DNA of 64,000 nucleotides from Porticoccaceae bacterium (GTDB lineage Bacteria; Pseudomonadota; Gammaproteobacteria; Pseudomonadales; Porticoccaceae): assembly GCA_029252555.1 (NCBI GenBank), contig JAQXBF010000026.1, positions 1 to 64,000 of the forward strand, read 5' to 3'. Positions 24,920 through 34,536 of the stretch are shown piece by piece. Within the stretch, counting starts at the first letter, position 1, and each line of letters begins with the position of its first letter. The position numbers were made by a program, and so were the translations under genes. The notes under the pieces are model-generated. The model searched no databases and was not told the origin of the DNA. It saw only the letters and a program-made list of their open reading frames with translations.

Positions 24920-26254
24920 TTACTGGGTGTTGGGTTGTCCCACACCTTGCCACTTTTTGTTACGAAAGCGGCGCATATTTAGACTAGATTTTATACCAAA
25001 ATCCAATAACGAAGTTGCATAGAGCCACATCACGTCTGCGCCCATCTGCACCATGATAAAGGGCACGAGTATTCGACTGAGGCCGATGCTAAACAAAGTC
25101 ACCATCATGGGGTATCTGGTATCGCCCGCACCACGCAGCGCACCGGCCATACTAAACTCAATGCCCATCAATGGCAGGCTGCAGCTAATGATGTAGGTAA
25201 ATGGCACTAACAGCGCGATAACCTCAGGATCATTGATCATAAAGCGCGCAATTTCTTCGGCAAAGAAACTCATCAGTAGCCCCCCCGCAACCATAATATA
25301 GACGCAGGTGCGCATAGTTCGCCAGCCAGCATCATAGGCGCCTTTTTTATCTCCGGCCCCAAGATATTGGCTGACCAGAGTGGCACTGGATATGGAAAAG
25401 CTAAAGGCAACGACAATCATCAATCCAAGAATAGATAGGCCAACACCATAGGTAGCAAAAGCTGCATTGCCATAGCTGGCCAAAAACACCAAAAATATTA
25501 ATAGACCACCTTGGAAAAACATCTGCTCGAACGCGGCTGGCATACCAATTTTTACCAGTTCACGACCATTGGTTAGCAGACCGGGTAAAGGGTTAGCTGG
25601 TTTAAAGGAGAGCTTGCCGAATATCCATAGCAGCAAGAAAATAATGACGGTGATAATAGAGCCGACACCATTACCTATGGCTAGGCCTATTAGGCCGACC
25701 TGCTCCATGTCATGCCAGCCATAGGTATAGGTAATACCCAGATACACCCCTAAAACAGCGCCCACTACCGCAGCCCATAATGGCGTTTTACTGTCGCCAG
25801 TGGCGCGAAAAGCCATGCTGAAAACCAGCACAACAAGCAGGGGTGGCGCATAGAGTACAGTGTAGAAAACAAAGTCGACTGCGAGCGCCTGGGCCTCTGG
25901 GGTAAGCCCGAAAATGCTCACGAGGGGTTCGAGAAATGGAATCGCAATCCACGACAATAGTAATCCATCAACGAAAAATATAATTACCGACAGCGCCGCA
26001 ACACGACCTGCGCGCTCTTTATCGCCTGCGCCCCAATAGCGACCCACTAACGCCGTTGTGCCACTGGATAGCCCCATCATTACCGCAAACAAAATAAAGA
26101 ACACACGCTGACCCGTGGTAACCGCGGCTACTGCGTCGGTACCCATGCCTCCTGCAATTTTCAGGAATATAAGACTCGTCAGCATAAAGGCCATATTGCT
26201 GAGGATGGTCGGCCAGGTGAGGCGCCAGATATTGAAAGTGGAGACAGGTTGCAT
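24920..26254 (-). CDS. MATE-family multidrug/metabolite exporter
   Basis: 444 residues with about 12 membrane helices in two similar halves. The first half opens with WRLTWPTILSNMAFML and contains SGTTALVGRYWGAGDKERAGR; the second has SSATLVSQYLGAGDKKGAYDAGW, the matching repeat. MATE proteins export cationic compounds using Na+ or H+ gradients. It is transcribed divergently from ung with about 68 bases between. Confidence 0.92.
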   Translation of the reverse strand: MQPVSTFNIWRLTWPTILSNMAFMLTSLIFLKIAGGMGTDAVAAVTTGQRVFFILFAVMMGLSSGTTALVGRYWGAGDKERAGRVAALSVIIFFVDGLLLSWIAIPFLEPLVSIFGLTPEAQALAVDFVFYTVLYAPPLLVVLVFSMAFRATGDSKTPLWAAVVGAVLGVYLGITYTYGWHDMEQVGLIGLAIGNGVGSIITVIIFLLLWIFGKLSFKPANPLPGLLTNGRELVKIGMPAAFEQMFFQGGLLIFLVFLASYGNAAFATYGVGLSILGLMIVVAFSFSISSATLVSQYLGAGDKKGAYDAGWRTMRTCVYIMVAGGLLMSFFAEEIARFMINDPEVIALLVPFTYIISCSLPLMGIEFSMAGALRGAGDTRYPMMVTLFSIGLSRILVPFIMVQMGADVMWLYATSLLDFGIKSSLNMRRFRNKKWQGVGQPNTQ

Positions 26255-26322
26255 GAACCGCTATGATAACATTCGCGGTGTATCTAAAGTTAGTTTTTCA
26301 TGGGTTTATATAGGATATCAGT

Positions 26323-27036
26323 ATGGTTGATCAGGGAACTGTAAAGCTAGATCCGAGCTGGCTGGCGATACTGGGAAATGAGTTTGATCAGCCCTATATG
26401 CAGAGGTTGCGACAGTTTTTGCAGCAACAAAAAGACAGTGGCAAGGTAATTTATCCTCCCGGATCTCAATGGTTTTCTGCGTTTAATAACACCCCTTTTG
26501 ATCAGGTGAGGGTGGTGATTTTGGGTCAGGACCCTTATCACGGACCCAATCAGGCCCATGGTCTTTGCTTTTCTGTTTTGCCTGGGGTTAAAGTGCCGCC
26601 CTCGCTGGCAAACATGTATAAAGAATTAGCGGATGATTTGGGGGTTGTTCAACCCAGCCATGGTTGCCTCACAAGCTGGGCCAAGCAGGGGGTGTTGTTA
26701 CTCAATGCGACCCTGACTGTTGAACAGGCTAATGCCGGTGCCCATCAGGACAAGGGCTGGGAGACGTTTACTGATCAGGCGATTCGTGCCCTCAACGATC
26801 AGCGGGAAGGAATTGTGTTCTTGCTTTGGGGCAGTTATGCGCAGAAGAAAGGCGCCTTCATTGCCCAGTCGCGGCACTTGGTTTTAAAGTCTGTACACCC
26901 GTCGCCACTCTCTGCTTATCGTGGATTTTTGGGTTGCAAGCACTTCTCTGCTACCAACCAATATTTACAACAGCAGGGCCAGCCAGCCATAGATTGGCAA
27001 TTGCCTTCAGTAGAGGTTGTGCTGGAGGGGATGTAA
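26323..27036 (+). CDS. ung: Uracil-DNA glycosylase
   Basis: 237 residues, family 1 UDG. The catalytic water-activating motif [18 protein letters not shown] and the C-terminal minor-groove loop [11 protein letters not shown] are intact. [18 protein letters not shown] and [12 protein letters not shown] are further hallmarks. It removes uracil from DNA for base-excision repair. The gene appears to stand alone. Confidence 0.97.
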   Translation: MVDQGTVKLDPSWLAILGNEFDQPYMQRLRQFLQQQKDSGKVIYPPGSQWFSAFNNTPFDQVRVVILGQDPYHGPNQAHGLCFSVLPGVKVPPSLANMYKELADDLGVVQPSHGCLTSWAKQGVLLLNATLTVEQANAGAHQDKGWETFTDQAIRALNDQREGIVFLLWGSYAQKKGAFIAQSRHLVLKSVHPSPLSAYRGFLGCKHFSATNQYLQQQGQPAIDWQLPSVEVVLEGM

Positions 27037-27078
27037 GATACCGTGCGGCACTCTGGATGATAAGGGAATAAACCCCCT

Positions 27079-27104
27079 GACATTCTGAGCTATGCGAAGA
27101 ATCT
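27079..27104. repeat. Dispersed-repeat fragment
   Basis: The block around CATTCTGAGC...GCGAAGAATCT matches a type of dispersed repeat seen in many bacterial genomes (read-through often gives CHPER/SEGSP-like peptides). A related inverted pair lies at 28355-28433, so the MFS gene is bracketed by this family. Confidence 0.5.
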
Positions 27105-27145
27105 TTTACGGCGCTCTTAGGGAAAACTATTTTGGAGACTAATCG

Positions 27146-28339
27146 GTGGTAACAAAATCTTGGCAGACGCCAAAAAATTTACTGGTAGTGATGACAGTGG
27201 CAATGACCATCGCCTTTGCTACCTGGATGGCACTATTAAATAATTTTGTTATTGAGAAGGCCAATTTCACCGGTGCTGAAATTGGCATATTACAGAGTAT
27301 TCGAGAGATTCCCGGGTTTTTGGCCTTTACTGCAGTGTTGGTATTGTTGATTATCAAGGAGCAGCTATTTGCCTACCTATCTTTGGCCATATTAGGTATT
27401 GGCGTTGCTATAGCAGGCTATTTCCCTTCGGTGGTGGGGCTCTATCTAACCACTTTTGTCATGTCAGTCGGTTTTCATTATTACGAGACTGTTAAGCAGT
27501 CTCTGTCATTGCAGTGGCTAAGTATTGATGAGGCACCCAAGGTTTTGGGGCAGTTGATTGCTGTTGGCTCAATGGCTTCACTGGTTGTTTATAGCTTTCT
27601 GTGGTTGGCTCAGGATCAATTTAGCCTTAGCTATCAGGGTATTTATCTTATTGGCGGCGGCGCCTGTCTTATTCTAACTGCTGTCGCTTGGTTGAGTTTC
27701 CCCCGTTTTGAAAGTGCCACGCCTCAGCGCAAGCACCTGCTAATGCGAAAACGCTACTGGCTGTATTACGCGTTGACCTTTATGGGCGGTGCGCGGCGGC
27801 AGATTTTTGTTGTTTTTGCCGGGTTCTTAATGGTTGAGAAGTTTGGCTATTCGGTGAGTGACATCGCTGCTCTGTATTTGGTTAATCATTTATTTAACTG
27901 GGCCTTTGCTGGAAAAATGGGTGCCCTGGTGGGTCGCATTGGCGAACGCCGTGCGCTGACCTTTGAGTACTGCGGTTTGATTTGTGTATTTACAGCCTAT
28001 GCCTTTGTCGACAGCGCTCTGTGGGCAGCAAGCCTTTATGTGCTGGACCATCTGTTCTTCTCATTGGCCATTGCTATTAAAACCTACTTCCAAAAAATTG
28101 CTGATCCAGCGGATATGGCGTCGACTGCTGGCGTGGCGTTCACTATCAATCATATTGCGGCTGTAGTGATTCCTGCTGCATTTGGGCTGGTGTGGCTGGT
28201 TTCACCCACGGCAGTATTTTTGATGGGCACAGGGATGGCGGCCATTAGTTTGGTGCTGGCTCGCAATATTCCCTCTGCCCCGTCGGCGGGCAATGAGGTT
28301 GTTATGGGCAAGGTGACATTTGAGGCTGTGGCGAGGTAG
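27146..28339 (+). CDS. MFS transporter
   Basis: 397 residues with about 12 membrane helices. The start is GTG with GGAG eight bases upstream (27134-27137). Helix 1 (NLLVVMTVAMTIAFATWMALL) and a short charged loop IREIPGF in the first half fit the major facilitator fold; the second half begins about residue 205 after the KHLLMRKRYW loop. No substrate can be inferred. The gene is flanked on both sides by copies of a dispersed repeat, which hints at acquisition or rearrangement. Confidence 0.85.
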   Translation: MVTKSWQTPKNLLVVMTVAMTIAFATWMALLNNFVIEKANFTGAEIGILQSIREIPGFLAFTAVLVLLIIKEQLFAYLSLAILGIGVAIAGYFPSVVGLYLTTFVMSVGFHYYETVKQSLSLQWLSIDEAPKVLGQLIAVGSMASLVVYSFLWLAQDQFSLSYQGIYLIGGGACLILTAVAWLSFPRFESATPQRKHLLMRKRYWLYYALTFMGGARRQIFVVFAGFLMVEKFGYSVSDIAALYLVNHLFNWAFAGKMGALVGRIGERRALTFEYCGLICVFTAYAFVDSALWAASLYVLDHLFFSLAIAIKTYFQKIADPADMASTAGVAFTINHIAAVVIPAAFGLVWLVSPTAVFLMGTGMAAISLVLARNIPSAPSAGNEVVMGKVTFEAVAR

Positions 28340-28354
28340 TTGCGGATGTGCTCT

Positions 28355-28433
28355 TGATTGAGTGAAGTGAGAGGAAGGGTTCTGATCGTTGGTTGGGAGT
28401 ATTGGAGACCCTTCACCTCGCTCAGGATGGCAG
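28355..28433. repeat. Inverted pair of dispersed repeats between convergent genes
   Basis: The left arm (TGAGTGAAGTGAGAGGAAGG region) and right arm (ACCCTTCACCTCGCTCAGGA region) are imperfect inverted copies of each other and of the 27079 element, and could fold into a long hairpin. It lies between the ends of two convergent genes and could also terminate transcription from both sides. Confidence 0.55.
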
Positions 28434-28455
28434 GTTGAACGATAACGTCCCAGCA

Positions 28456-28869
28456 TCAAATCAGTGGTGGTTTGTTCGCCTTGGCTCGTAACCAATTGAG
28501 GCTCTTTAGTATCGCTGGAGTGCTGACAATCTTGCGCTCAAGGCGAAATTTACCCGGGTAGTCAATTAGCAATAACCCGGTAAGCATTGTGAGAACACCC
28601 TGACCGGGTAAAAACAACATCAGTATCCCGCCCATCAACAACACATATCCCAGCCAGTTTTTGCCAAGCAAAATAATTAATCTAACCAGCGGTCGCTCGG
28701 TTTTCCATTGGGTGGGTTGCCGTTTTTTTGGCACAAAATAATCATCGGGAATCTGTGCCACCAGCCAAGGGAGGCTGAGGAGGCTAATTACAAAAACAAA
28801 CGCTGAGCCTATACCCATCCAGACCAGCAAATACTGGTGTTCAGCCAGTGCGTCCAACATGGCGGTCAT
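28456..28869 (-). CDS. PGPGW-like small membrane protein
   Basis: 137 residues with two or three hydrophobic helices: residues 15-40, 66-84 and 85-103. The segment LMLFLPGQGVLTMLTGLLLIDYPGK is the core of the PGPGW family of putative transmembrane proteins (here PGQGV). It ends in a basic cytoplasmic tail. The ATG overlaps the ygfZ stop (ATGA), so the two are translationally coupled. Function unknown. Confidence 0.75.
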   Translation of the reverse strand: MTAMLDALAEHQYLLVWMGIGSAFVFVISLLSLPWLVAQIPDDYFVPKKRQPTQWKTERPLVRLIILLGKNWLGYVLLMGGILMLFLPGQGVLTMLTGLLLIDYPGKFRLERKIVSTPAILKSLNWLRAKANKPPLI

Positions 28870-29600
28870 GGGCCAGTGGGAATGCCATAGGGCAGGCTAA
28901 GATGAGTCACGGCGTAGCGTTGCTCTCCAAGCCCGATCTCTGTGCAGTCACTAGATTTATCCGCAAGAACTGCCAATAACTCAACGGTATGGTCATCTAC
29001 CTGCGCTGCGCTGGCGATATTGCCAATGGCTCTGCCCTCGGCATTGAGAATCTCAGTGCCCGGTGCTGGCACTTCAGCGGCCGAAAGTTGCAGGTGGTGC
29101 ATTCTGCGTTTTACTGAGCCCCTGTAATGGGCGCGGGCGACAATTTCTTGGCCCGTGTAGCAGCCTTTTTTAAAGCTGATATAACCCAGCGCATCTAGGT
29201 TAATCATCTGCGGTATAAACATATCGCTAGTGGCTGCAGTAATATCAGCGGAACCGGTGCGCAGTCGCTGCAGGTCTGTGACAGATTCTGCTTGAATCTG
29301 TCCGCTGATATCGGTGATCTCGGTTTTAAAAAACACGGCATATTTTTTTAGGCTGGCAATCGCGTTATCTGTAATCGAGCTATGTGTCTCGAGCACAATA
29401 TTGTCTCCGCCATCACAGCTGGCCACAAACAGGAAAATGATGCGGCCTTTGGGGGTGCATTGAGCACCGCAAATACTCTGCTCAGAAGATAACGTGTCCA
29501 TATCGCAGGTGACCTGACCCTGCAAAAATTTGCGGCTGTCGGGGCCGGAGAGTTGGATATAACCCCGTGGGTCAATGGCGCTATGGTTCTTTTCCGTCAT
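28866..29600 (-). CDS. ygfZ: Folate-binding tRNA-modifying/Fe-S repair protein YgfZ
   Basis: 244 residues, related to the T-protein of the glycine cleavage system. The diagnostic KGCYTGQEIVAR motif is present near residue 140, and LSGPDSRKFLQGQVTCDM at the start is typical. YgfZ uses tetrahydrofolate to maintain some Fe-S enzymes such as MiaB. The divergent arrangement with sdhE is conserved in gammaproteobacteria. The protein is short compared with E. coli YgfZ (about 326 residues). Confidence 0.93.
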   Translation of the reverse strand: MTEKNHSAIDPRGYIQLSGPDSRKFLQGQVTCDMDTLSSEQSICGAQCTPKGRIIFLFVASCDGGDNIVLETHSSITDNAIASLKKYAVFFKTEITDISGQIQAESVTDLQRLRTGSADITAATSDMFIPQMINLDALGYISFKKGCYTGQEIVARAHYRGSVKRRMHHLQLSAAEVPAPGTEILNAEGRAIGNIASAAQVDDHTVELLAVLADKSSDCTEIGLGEQRYAVTHLSLPYGIPTGP

Positions 29601-29696
29601 AATTTGTCCGTTGATTCAAATCTACCTAACAAGCAGCTGTAGGCTAAACGGTGATTGTCTCTTATAATGCAGCTTTAACACAATCGCTGATTCCAA

Positions 29697-29942
29697 ATGA
29701 ATAAAAACCGTCTTCTGTGGGCCAGTCGTCGAGGTATGCTTGAGCTCGACCTGATTTTGCAACCCTTTGTTGAAAACTCCTATGATTCTCTCTCCGAGAA
29801 CGATCAACTTCGCTTTGAGGCGTTGCTAGAGCGCGAGGACCAGCAGCTGTTTATGTGGCTGATGAAGCGCGAGCAAGCCACTGATCCGGATACCCAAAGG
29901 ATAGTGCAAATTATTCATGAGAGCCGCCAAAAGCCCGCTTGA
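29697..29942 (+). CDS. sdhE: FAD assembly factor SdhE
   Basis: 81 residues. RRGMLELDLILQPFVE contains the RGxxE motif needed for covalent flavinylation of succinate dehydrogenase subunit A, and EREDQQLFMWLMKRE fits the rest of the fold. It overlaps the downstream ygfX-like gene by 26 bases. Divergent from ygfZ, as in E. coli. Confidence 0.95.
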   Translation: MNKNRLLWASRRGMLELDLILQPFVENSYDSLSENDQLRFEALLEREDQQLFMWLMKREQATDPDTQRIVQIIHESRQKPA

Positions 29943-30408
29943 ACTCAGTTTAATTCCATCGAAAATTCTTTTTCTTGCCCGGCTGGGTCTGGTTGTTATT
30001 GCCAGCATTAATTTAATACTGCTACCCATTTTTGTTTGGGCCAAATTATTGGCTTTTGCTGTGGTTGCCATTCAGGCCCTGACTTGGGTGCGCCAATGGC
30101 ATCGAAGCGAGCCTAAAATTTTACGTTTTTACCCGGCCAAAGGGCATTGGCGCGTTGATAATAGTGTGGAGTTGCGGCCTGAAGCAGATCAGTTTGTCAC
30201 TCGCAGCCTAGTGATTGTTTATCTTGCCGGGGGTGATGGGCGGCGTTGCTGTAGAGTTATTCCTCGGGATGCGCTCTCCAATCAACAGCATAGACAGCTA
30301 CGCCAACTGCTGCTCTTCCCAGTGCTAGCTCTGATCGCGATGGATAATAACATCCTGCCCCGCAAAATTGATCGGTACCATAATTGTATCTCGAGCAATC
30401 GGGGATAA
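29917..30408 (+). CDS. YgfX (CptA)-like membrane protein
   Basis: 163 residues. It begins [19 protein letters not shown], has two hydrophobic helices (about 17-34 and 38-56) and a soluble C-terminal domain with [26 protein letters not shown]. Gene position after sdhE is the conserved ygfYX order. The normal domain ends about residue 135; the remaining tail reads 84 bases into the 3' end of the convergent nadB gene, so an original stop codon may have been lost. YgfX is debated as a toxin-like regulator or a membrane accessory of SdhE. Confidence 0.75.
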   Translation: MRAAKSPLELSLIPSKILFLARLGLVVIASINLILLPIFVWAKLLAFAVVAIQALTWVRQWHRSEPKILRFYPAKGHWRVDNSVELRPEADQFVTRSLVIVYLAGGDGRRCCRVIPRDALSNQQHRQLRQLLLFPVLALIAMDNNILPRKIDRYHNCISSNRG

Positions 30409-31953
30409 ATTTGGGTAGTCCATGGTGTAGTGTAGGCCGCGGCTCTCTTTGCGCTGCAAGGCGCAGCGAATAATCAGCTCTGAAACCGTCGCCAAGTTGC
30501 GAAGTTCTAACAGGTCTCTGCTGACTTTGCAGTTGCTGTAATACTCTTGAATCTCACTCTGTAACAGCTTTATGCGGTGCTGGGCGCGCTGTAGACGCTT
30601 ATCGCTGCGCACAATACCTACGTAGTCCCACATAAACCGGCGCAACTCATCCCAGTTATGGGAGATCACCACATTCTCATCTGAGCTACTCACTCGAGAC
30701 TCGTCCCAGTTGGGAATAAAGTCGGGCTCAGGTATCTGAGGAATTAACTCATTAATTGCGCCAGCCGCCGCCTGAGCATAAACCAGACATTCCAGTAGCG
30801 AGTTGCTGGCCATGCGATTAGCGCCATGTAACCCGGTAAAGGCGGTTTCGCCAATCGCGTATAAGTTAAGCAGGTCTGTCTGCCCGCTCTTATTCACGAC
30901 CACACCGCCACAGGTGTAATGGGATGCAGGTACCACGGGAATTTGATCCACCGTGATATCGATGCCAAATTCCAGGCAGCTTTTATACACAGTTGGAAAG
31001 TGATCAATAATAAAGTCGGCGGGTTTGTGGGTAATATCCAGATACAGACAGTCGCTGCCCAGTCGCTTCATCTCATGATCAATGGCCCGAGCCACCACAT
31101 CTCTAGGTGCCAATTCCCCGTCAGCATGGAAGTTATCCATAAAGCGGTTGCCATCGGGCAGGCGCAGCAGGGCACCCTCACCACGCAGGGCCTCGGTAAT
31201 CAGCAACGATTTAGCTTTGGGATGATACAAGCAGGTGGGGTGAAACTGGTTAAATTCCAGATTGGCCACGCGACAGCCGCGCCGCCATGCCATAGCCAAG
31301 CCATCGCCGCTGGCACCATCTGGATTGCTGGTATAAAGGTATGCTTTGCTCGCACCCCCAGAGGCTAGTGCCACACTTTTGGCCTGAAACAGGGAGACCA
31401 CATCTGTACTTATATCGAGAACATAGGCGCCGGTGCAGCGAATTTTTCGCGAGTCATTGTCTGCCTGTGTCACCAGATCAACGGCACAGTGTTGTTCAAA
31501 AATATCTATATTCTCAGCAGCAATAACCTGGTCGACCAGAGTTCCAGTGACCTCTTTACCCGTGGCATCTGCTGTGTGCAAAATACGGCGGTGGCTATGG
31601 CCGCCTTCCTGAGTCAGATGGTAGTGCTGCTGATCAGAGTCGCGGGTGAAATCGACGCCTTGATCAATGAGCCAGTTAACCGCATCTGGGCCATTCTCAA
31701 CCACAAAGCGCACAGCGTCTTCATGGCAGAGGCCGGCGCCAGCCACCAGGGTGTCTGCGATATGGGCGTCTGCACTATCATTTTCATCAAACACAGCGGC
31801 AATGCCACCCTGGGCTAACCATGAGGCTCCGGCCTGCAGAGAAGCCTTGCTGATCAACGCAACACTCAGGTTTTTGTCGAGCTGCAATGCCAGGGTCAAG
31901 CCCGCGGCACCGCTGCCGATAATTAAAACATCGTATAGATGGTTTTGTTTCAT
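30325..31953 (-). CDS. nadB: L-aspartate oxidase
   Basis: 542 residues, full length. FAD binding: [16 protein letters not shown]. The active-site region [19 protein letters not shown], the [14 protein letters not shown] block and [16 protein letters not shown] are all diagnostic of NadB against fumarate reductase/SdhA. It oxidises aspartate to iminoaspartate, the first step of NAD synthesis. The gene is divergent from rpoE, the same order as in Pseudomonas. Its 3' end overlaps ygfX by 84 bases on the opposite strand. Confidence 0.96.
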   Translation of the reverse strand: MKQNHLYDVLIIGSGAAGLTLALQLDKNLSVALISKASLQAGASWLAQGGIAAVFDENDSADAHIADTLVAGAGLCHEDAVRFVVENGPDAVNWLIDQGVDFTRDSDQQHYHLTQEGGHSHRRILHTADATGKEVTGTLVDQVIAAENIDIFEQHCAVDLVTQADNDSRKIRCTGAYVLDISTDVVSLFQAKSVALASGGASKAYLYTSNPDGASGDGLAMAWRRGCRVANLEFNQFHPTCLYHPKAKSLLITEALRGEGALLRLPDGNRFMDNFHADGELAPRDVVARAIDHEMKRLGSDCLYLDITHKPADFIIDHFPTVYKSCLEFGIDITVDQIPVVPASHYTCGGVVVNKSGQTDLLNLYAIGETAFTGLHGANRMASNSLLECLVYAQAAAGAINELIPQIPEPDFIPNWDESRVSSSDENVVISHNWDELRRFMWDYVGIVRSDKRLQRAQHRIKLLQSEIQEYYSNCKVSRDLLELRNLATVSELIIRCALQRKESRGLHYTMDYPNLSPIARDTIMVPINFAGQDVIIHRDQS

Positions 31954-32019
31954 TTTATAGCCACACAGATTTGTCGCAGCATGATAGTATAAGCTCAGAA
32001 ATCCTGCGACTAAATACGC

Positions 32020-32046
32020 GAACTTATTGGTTCACTTCGTATCTTT
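32020..32046 (+). promoter_or_regulatory. Probable sigma-E (AlgU) autoregulated promoter
   Basis: GAACTT, a 16-base spacer, then TCTTT, about 75 bases before the rpoE start. GAACTT-N16-TC is the consensus of RpoE/AlgU promoters, and the rpoE operon is typically transcribed from such a site. Confidence 0.55.
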
Positions 32047-32121
32047 CTTTGGTGGCCGCTGAAAGTTGTGATTTCTCAGCTATAAAAAATAACCCATAGG
32101 GTTGGGAAAACGGATTGCTCC

Positions 32122-32712
32122 ATGATGGAAACTAAAACAGAACCTACTGATCAGCAGTTGGTGGTTAGAGTACAAAAAGGCGACAAACACGCGTTTGATC
32201 TGCTGGTTTTAAAATATCAATATAAAGTCCATGCTATTGTCGGGCGCTTTATTCGCGATACGGATGAAGTTGCCGATGTGACCCAAGAAGCTTTTATCAA
32301 AGCTTATCGCGCACTGCCGAGGTTTCGCGGCGACAGTCAGTTTTATACATGGCTCTATCGAATTGCCGTGAATACGGCGAAAAATTATCTGGTTGCTCGC
32401 AGCCGTCGCCCGCCGTCCTCAGATGTCGACTTGGGTGATGCTGAGTACTATGCGGGCAGTGACAGATTAAAAGATGTAGGTAGCCCGGAAAATCAGTTAT
32501 TTCGCGATGAGCTTGAGACTGTTATCAATAGGGCGATGGAAGATCTGCCTGAAGATTTGCGCACCGCAGTGACATTGCGAGAGTACGAAGGCCTTAGTTA
32601 CGAGGATATAGCGGCGGTGATGGACTGCCCGGTAGGCACGGTGAGGTCGAGAATTTTCCGCGCCAGAGAGTCTATCGATGTGCGAGTTTTAGATTTAATG
32701 GATGGTAAATAA
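32122..32712 (+). CDS. rpoE: RNA polymerase sigma factor RpoE (AlgU)
   Basis: 196 residues, ECF sigma factor. Region 2 is LVVRVQKGDKHAFDLLVLKY...EVADVTQEAFIKAYRALPRF (residues about 15-75); region 4 is EDLRTAVTLREYEGLSYEDIAAVMDC (about 140-165) with the helix-turn-helix and GTVRSRIFRARE. It directs the envelope-stress response. It is followed by its anti-sigma factor RseA, RseB, RseC and the protease MucD. Confidence 0.97.
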   Translation: MMETKTEPTDQQLVVRVQKGDKHAFDLLVLKYQYKVHAIVGRFIRDTDEVADVTQEAFIKAYRALPRFRGDSQFYTWLYRIAVNTAKNYLVARSRRPPSSDVDLGDAEYYAGSDRLKDVGSPENQLFRDELETVINRAMEDLPEDLRTAVTLREYEGLSYEDIAAVMDCPVGTVRSRIFRARESIDVRVLDLMDGK

Positions 32713-32798
32713 GATTTCGGTGAACCTTTCGAATAAACACCGGTCATACCATCAGACTTTTTGGCAACACGACTTATTTTTGAGCATGAGGTAAATTA

Positions 32799-33524
32799 AT
32801 GAGCGACCAAACTGAGCGCTTGGCAGAATCACTCTCGGCCCTAATGGACGGGGAGGCTAGCGAGATAGAAATGCATCGGATTCTCAAGGAAGTGGGTATT
32901 GATCAGGATCAAAAAACATCGGATCAATTGAGTTCCTCTAGTGCTAGCTCTTCCAAACCTAGTAGTGCCAGAGCTATTTGGCAGCGTTACAACATGGTCT
33001 CTGCCTCTTTGGCAGGTGAGCCGGTTGCCAAAATCGACTTTTCAGCTGCCATATCAGCCGCAATTGACGAAGAGGGTGCTCATAAGGTTAGTGTGATCGG
33101 TAATATAATGAGCTCCATGGGCCGCTTAGCTATCGCGGCTTCTGTAGCCATGGTGGCTATTTTGGGTGTCCAGCAGCTGAACGCCCCAGACCCTGCTAGT
33201 GCAGATGTGATTCAGTTTGCCGAGATGGATATTGAGAGCACAGAGCAGAACACAGGCCCCGCCATTCAGTTTCCCTCAGGTTTTCAGCCCAGTATCCAAG
33301 CCCGTACAGTCAGTGCCGGTGGTAATGTCAAAACATCTCAACACCTAGTACCTGTGGTTGAGGTGCGCAAGTCTGCTGAGCAGCAGTTTTCAGAAAAAGA
33401 ACTTCGCGCCTATATGGATGATATTATGCTCAAACATTCCAATAATGCAGCGTTAAATAGTAATCAGGGTATGTTGCCATTTGCCCGGGTGACAAAAAGT
33501 GAGGCGCGCTCCGATAAAGAGTGA
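32799..33524 (+). CDS. rseA: Anti-sigma-E factor RseA (MucA)
   Basis: 241 residues. The N-terminal sigma-binding domain begins ERLAESLSALMDGEASEIEMHRIL; one membrane helix lies about residue 105-120 (LAIAASVAMVAILGVQ), with a periplasmic C-terminal region. A Ser-rich stretch (residues 48-60) splits the cytoplasmic domain and is longer than in MucA. It holds sigma-E at the membrane until cut by DegS/RseP. GAGG precedes the ATG. Confidence 0.93.
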   Translation: MSDQTERLAESLSALMDGEASEIEMHRILKEVGIDQDQKTSDQLSSSSASSSKPSSARAIWQRYNMVSASLAGEPVAKIDFSAAISAAIDEEGAHKVSVIGNIMSSMGRLAIAASVAMVAILGVQQLNAPDPASADVIQFAEMDIESTEQNTGPAIQFPSGFQPSIQARTVSAGGNVKTSQHLVPVVEVRKSAEQQFSEKELRAYMDDIMLKHSNNAALNSNQGMLPFARVTKSEARSDKE

Positions 33525-33525
33525 T

Positions 33526-34536
33526 TTGATTTTGGCTCAGCAACTTTTTAAAAACTTAAAGCTGGCGGCCTTATTAGCCGCCGTTTTTGCGCATGGGTCA
33601 TTGAGCGCAGAGCAGATGGAATCTGCCTATGATCTGATGGCGCGCATGGCTAAGGCCTCGAAAGAACTTAGCTATAAAGGCTTATTTACCTATGAGTATC
33701 GCGGCCAGCTTCGCAGTATCAAGGTGGTTCATCTGGTTCGTGATGGTCAAACCTATGAGCGAATTGTGCATATGGATGGGCCGGAGCGTGAGATTTTTCG
33801 TCGAGGTGATAATCTCGACTGTCTGCGGGCCGCAGACATGTTACTCCGCGGCAGCTCCTTAAAAGTTAATGATACCTACGCTGAACTGGAAGACTATTAC
33901 GAGTTTTATATTCGTGGTGACGGTCGTATTGCGGGCCGTCAGGTGTCACTGGTAGAGATATTACCCAAAGACAAGCTGCGCTATGGTTATGTTGTCGCTA
34001 TCGATAAAGAAACAGGTTTAATGCTGCAGTCTGTGTTGCTCAGTCAATCTGGCAAGCCCTTAGAGCGTTTTCAATATGTTGAAATTTCATTAGCCACCAA
34101 TCTGGATAACTTTCAGTTGTCCTCAGAGATGGCCAAGTCTGAAGATATAGATGTTAATCAATCTGCCTGTCTTGAAGCCAATCAGGAAATAGAACCTGTC
34201 CCCTCAATTTGGGAACCCCAGTGGCTGCCCCCAGGGTTTGTACTGTCTTCCTATCAGCCCGAGGGAGCCGATGGCCAAGAGTCATGGATGTACACCGATG
34301 GCCTAGCTGTATTTTCAGTATTCATCGACTCCACCGAAGGGACCCGAAACTTCCCACCTCTGGATGCAAAGCTGGGAACCACGGTAGCAGTGCTGACCAA
34401 AACTCAATATAGAAATAAGCTCTATGCCATTTGCGTGGTGGGAGAGATTCCCCGTGCTACCGCTGCTCAGGTTGCCAATGCTATTCGCCCTTCGGCTATA
34501 GGCGAAGTCGGTTCACCTCAGGGGCAGGGTAATTAG
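33526..34536 (+). CDS. rseB: Sigma-E regulatory protein RseB (MucB)
   Basis: 336 residues from TTG at 33526, one base after the rseA stop, with AAAGAG just upstream. An in-frame GTG at 33499 would put charged residues before the signal peptide, so the TTG is preferred. The signal peptide is KNLKLAALLAAVFAHGSLSA. The MucB/LolA-like domain follows (MAKASKELSYKGLFTYEYRG). RseB protects RseA from proteolysis and senses mislocalised lipid or LPS signals in the periplasm. Confidence 0.92.
   Translation: MILAQQLFKNLKLAALLAAVFAHGSLSAEQMESAYDLMARMAKASKELSYKGLFTYEYRGQLRSIKVVHLVRDGQTYERIVHMDGPEREIFRRGDNLDCLRAADMLLRGSSLKVNDTYAELEDYYEFYIRGDGRIAGRQVSLVEILPKDKLRYGYVVAIDKETGLMLQSVLLSQSGKPLERFQYVEISLATNLDNFQLSSEMAKSEDIDVNQSACLEANQEIEPVPSIWEPQWLPPGFVLSSYQPEGADGQESWMYTDGLAVFSVFIDSTEGTRNFPPLDAKLGTTVAVLTKTQYRNKLYAICVVGEIPRATAAQVANAIRPSAIGEVGSPQGQGN

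Noticed and set aside
32091-32103. Small inverted repeat AACCC-ATA-GGGTT before rpoE
   Set aside because: Only five base pairs, which is common by chance.
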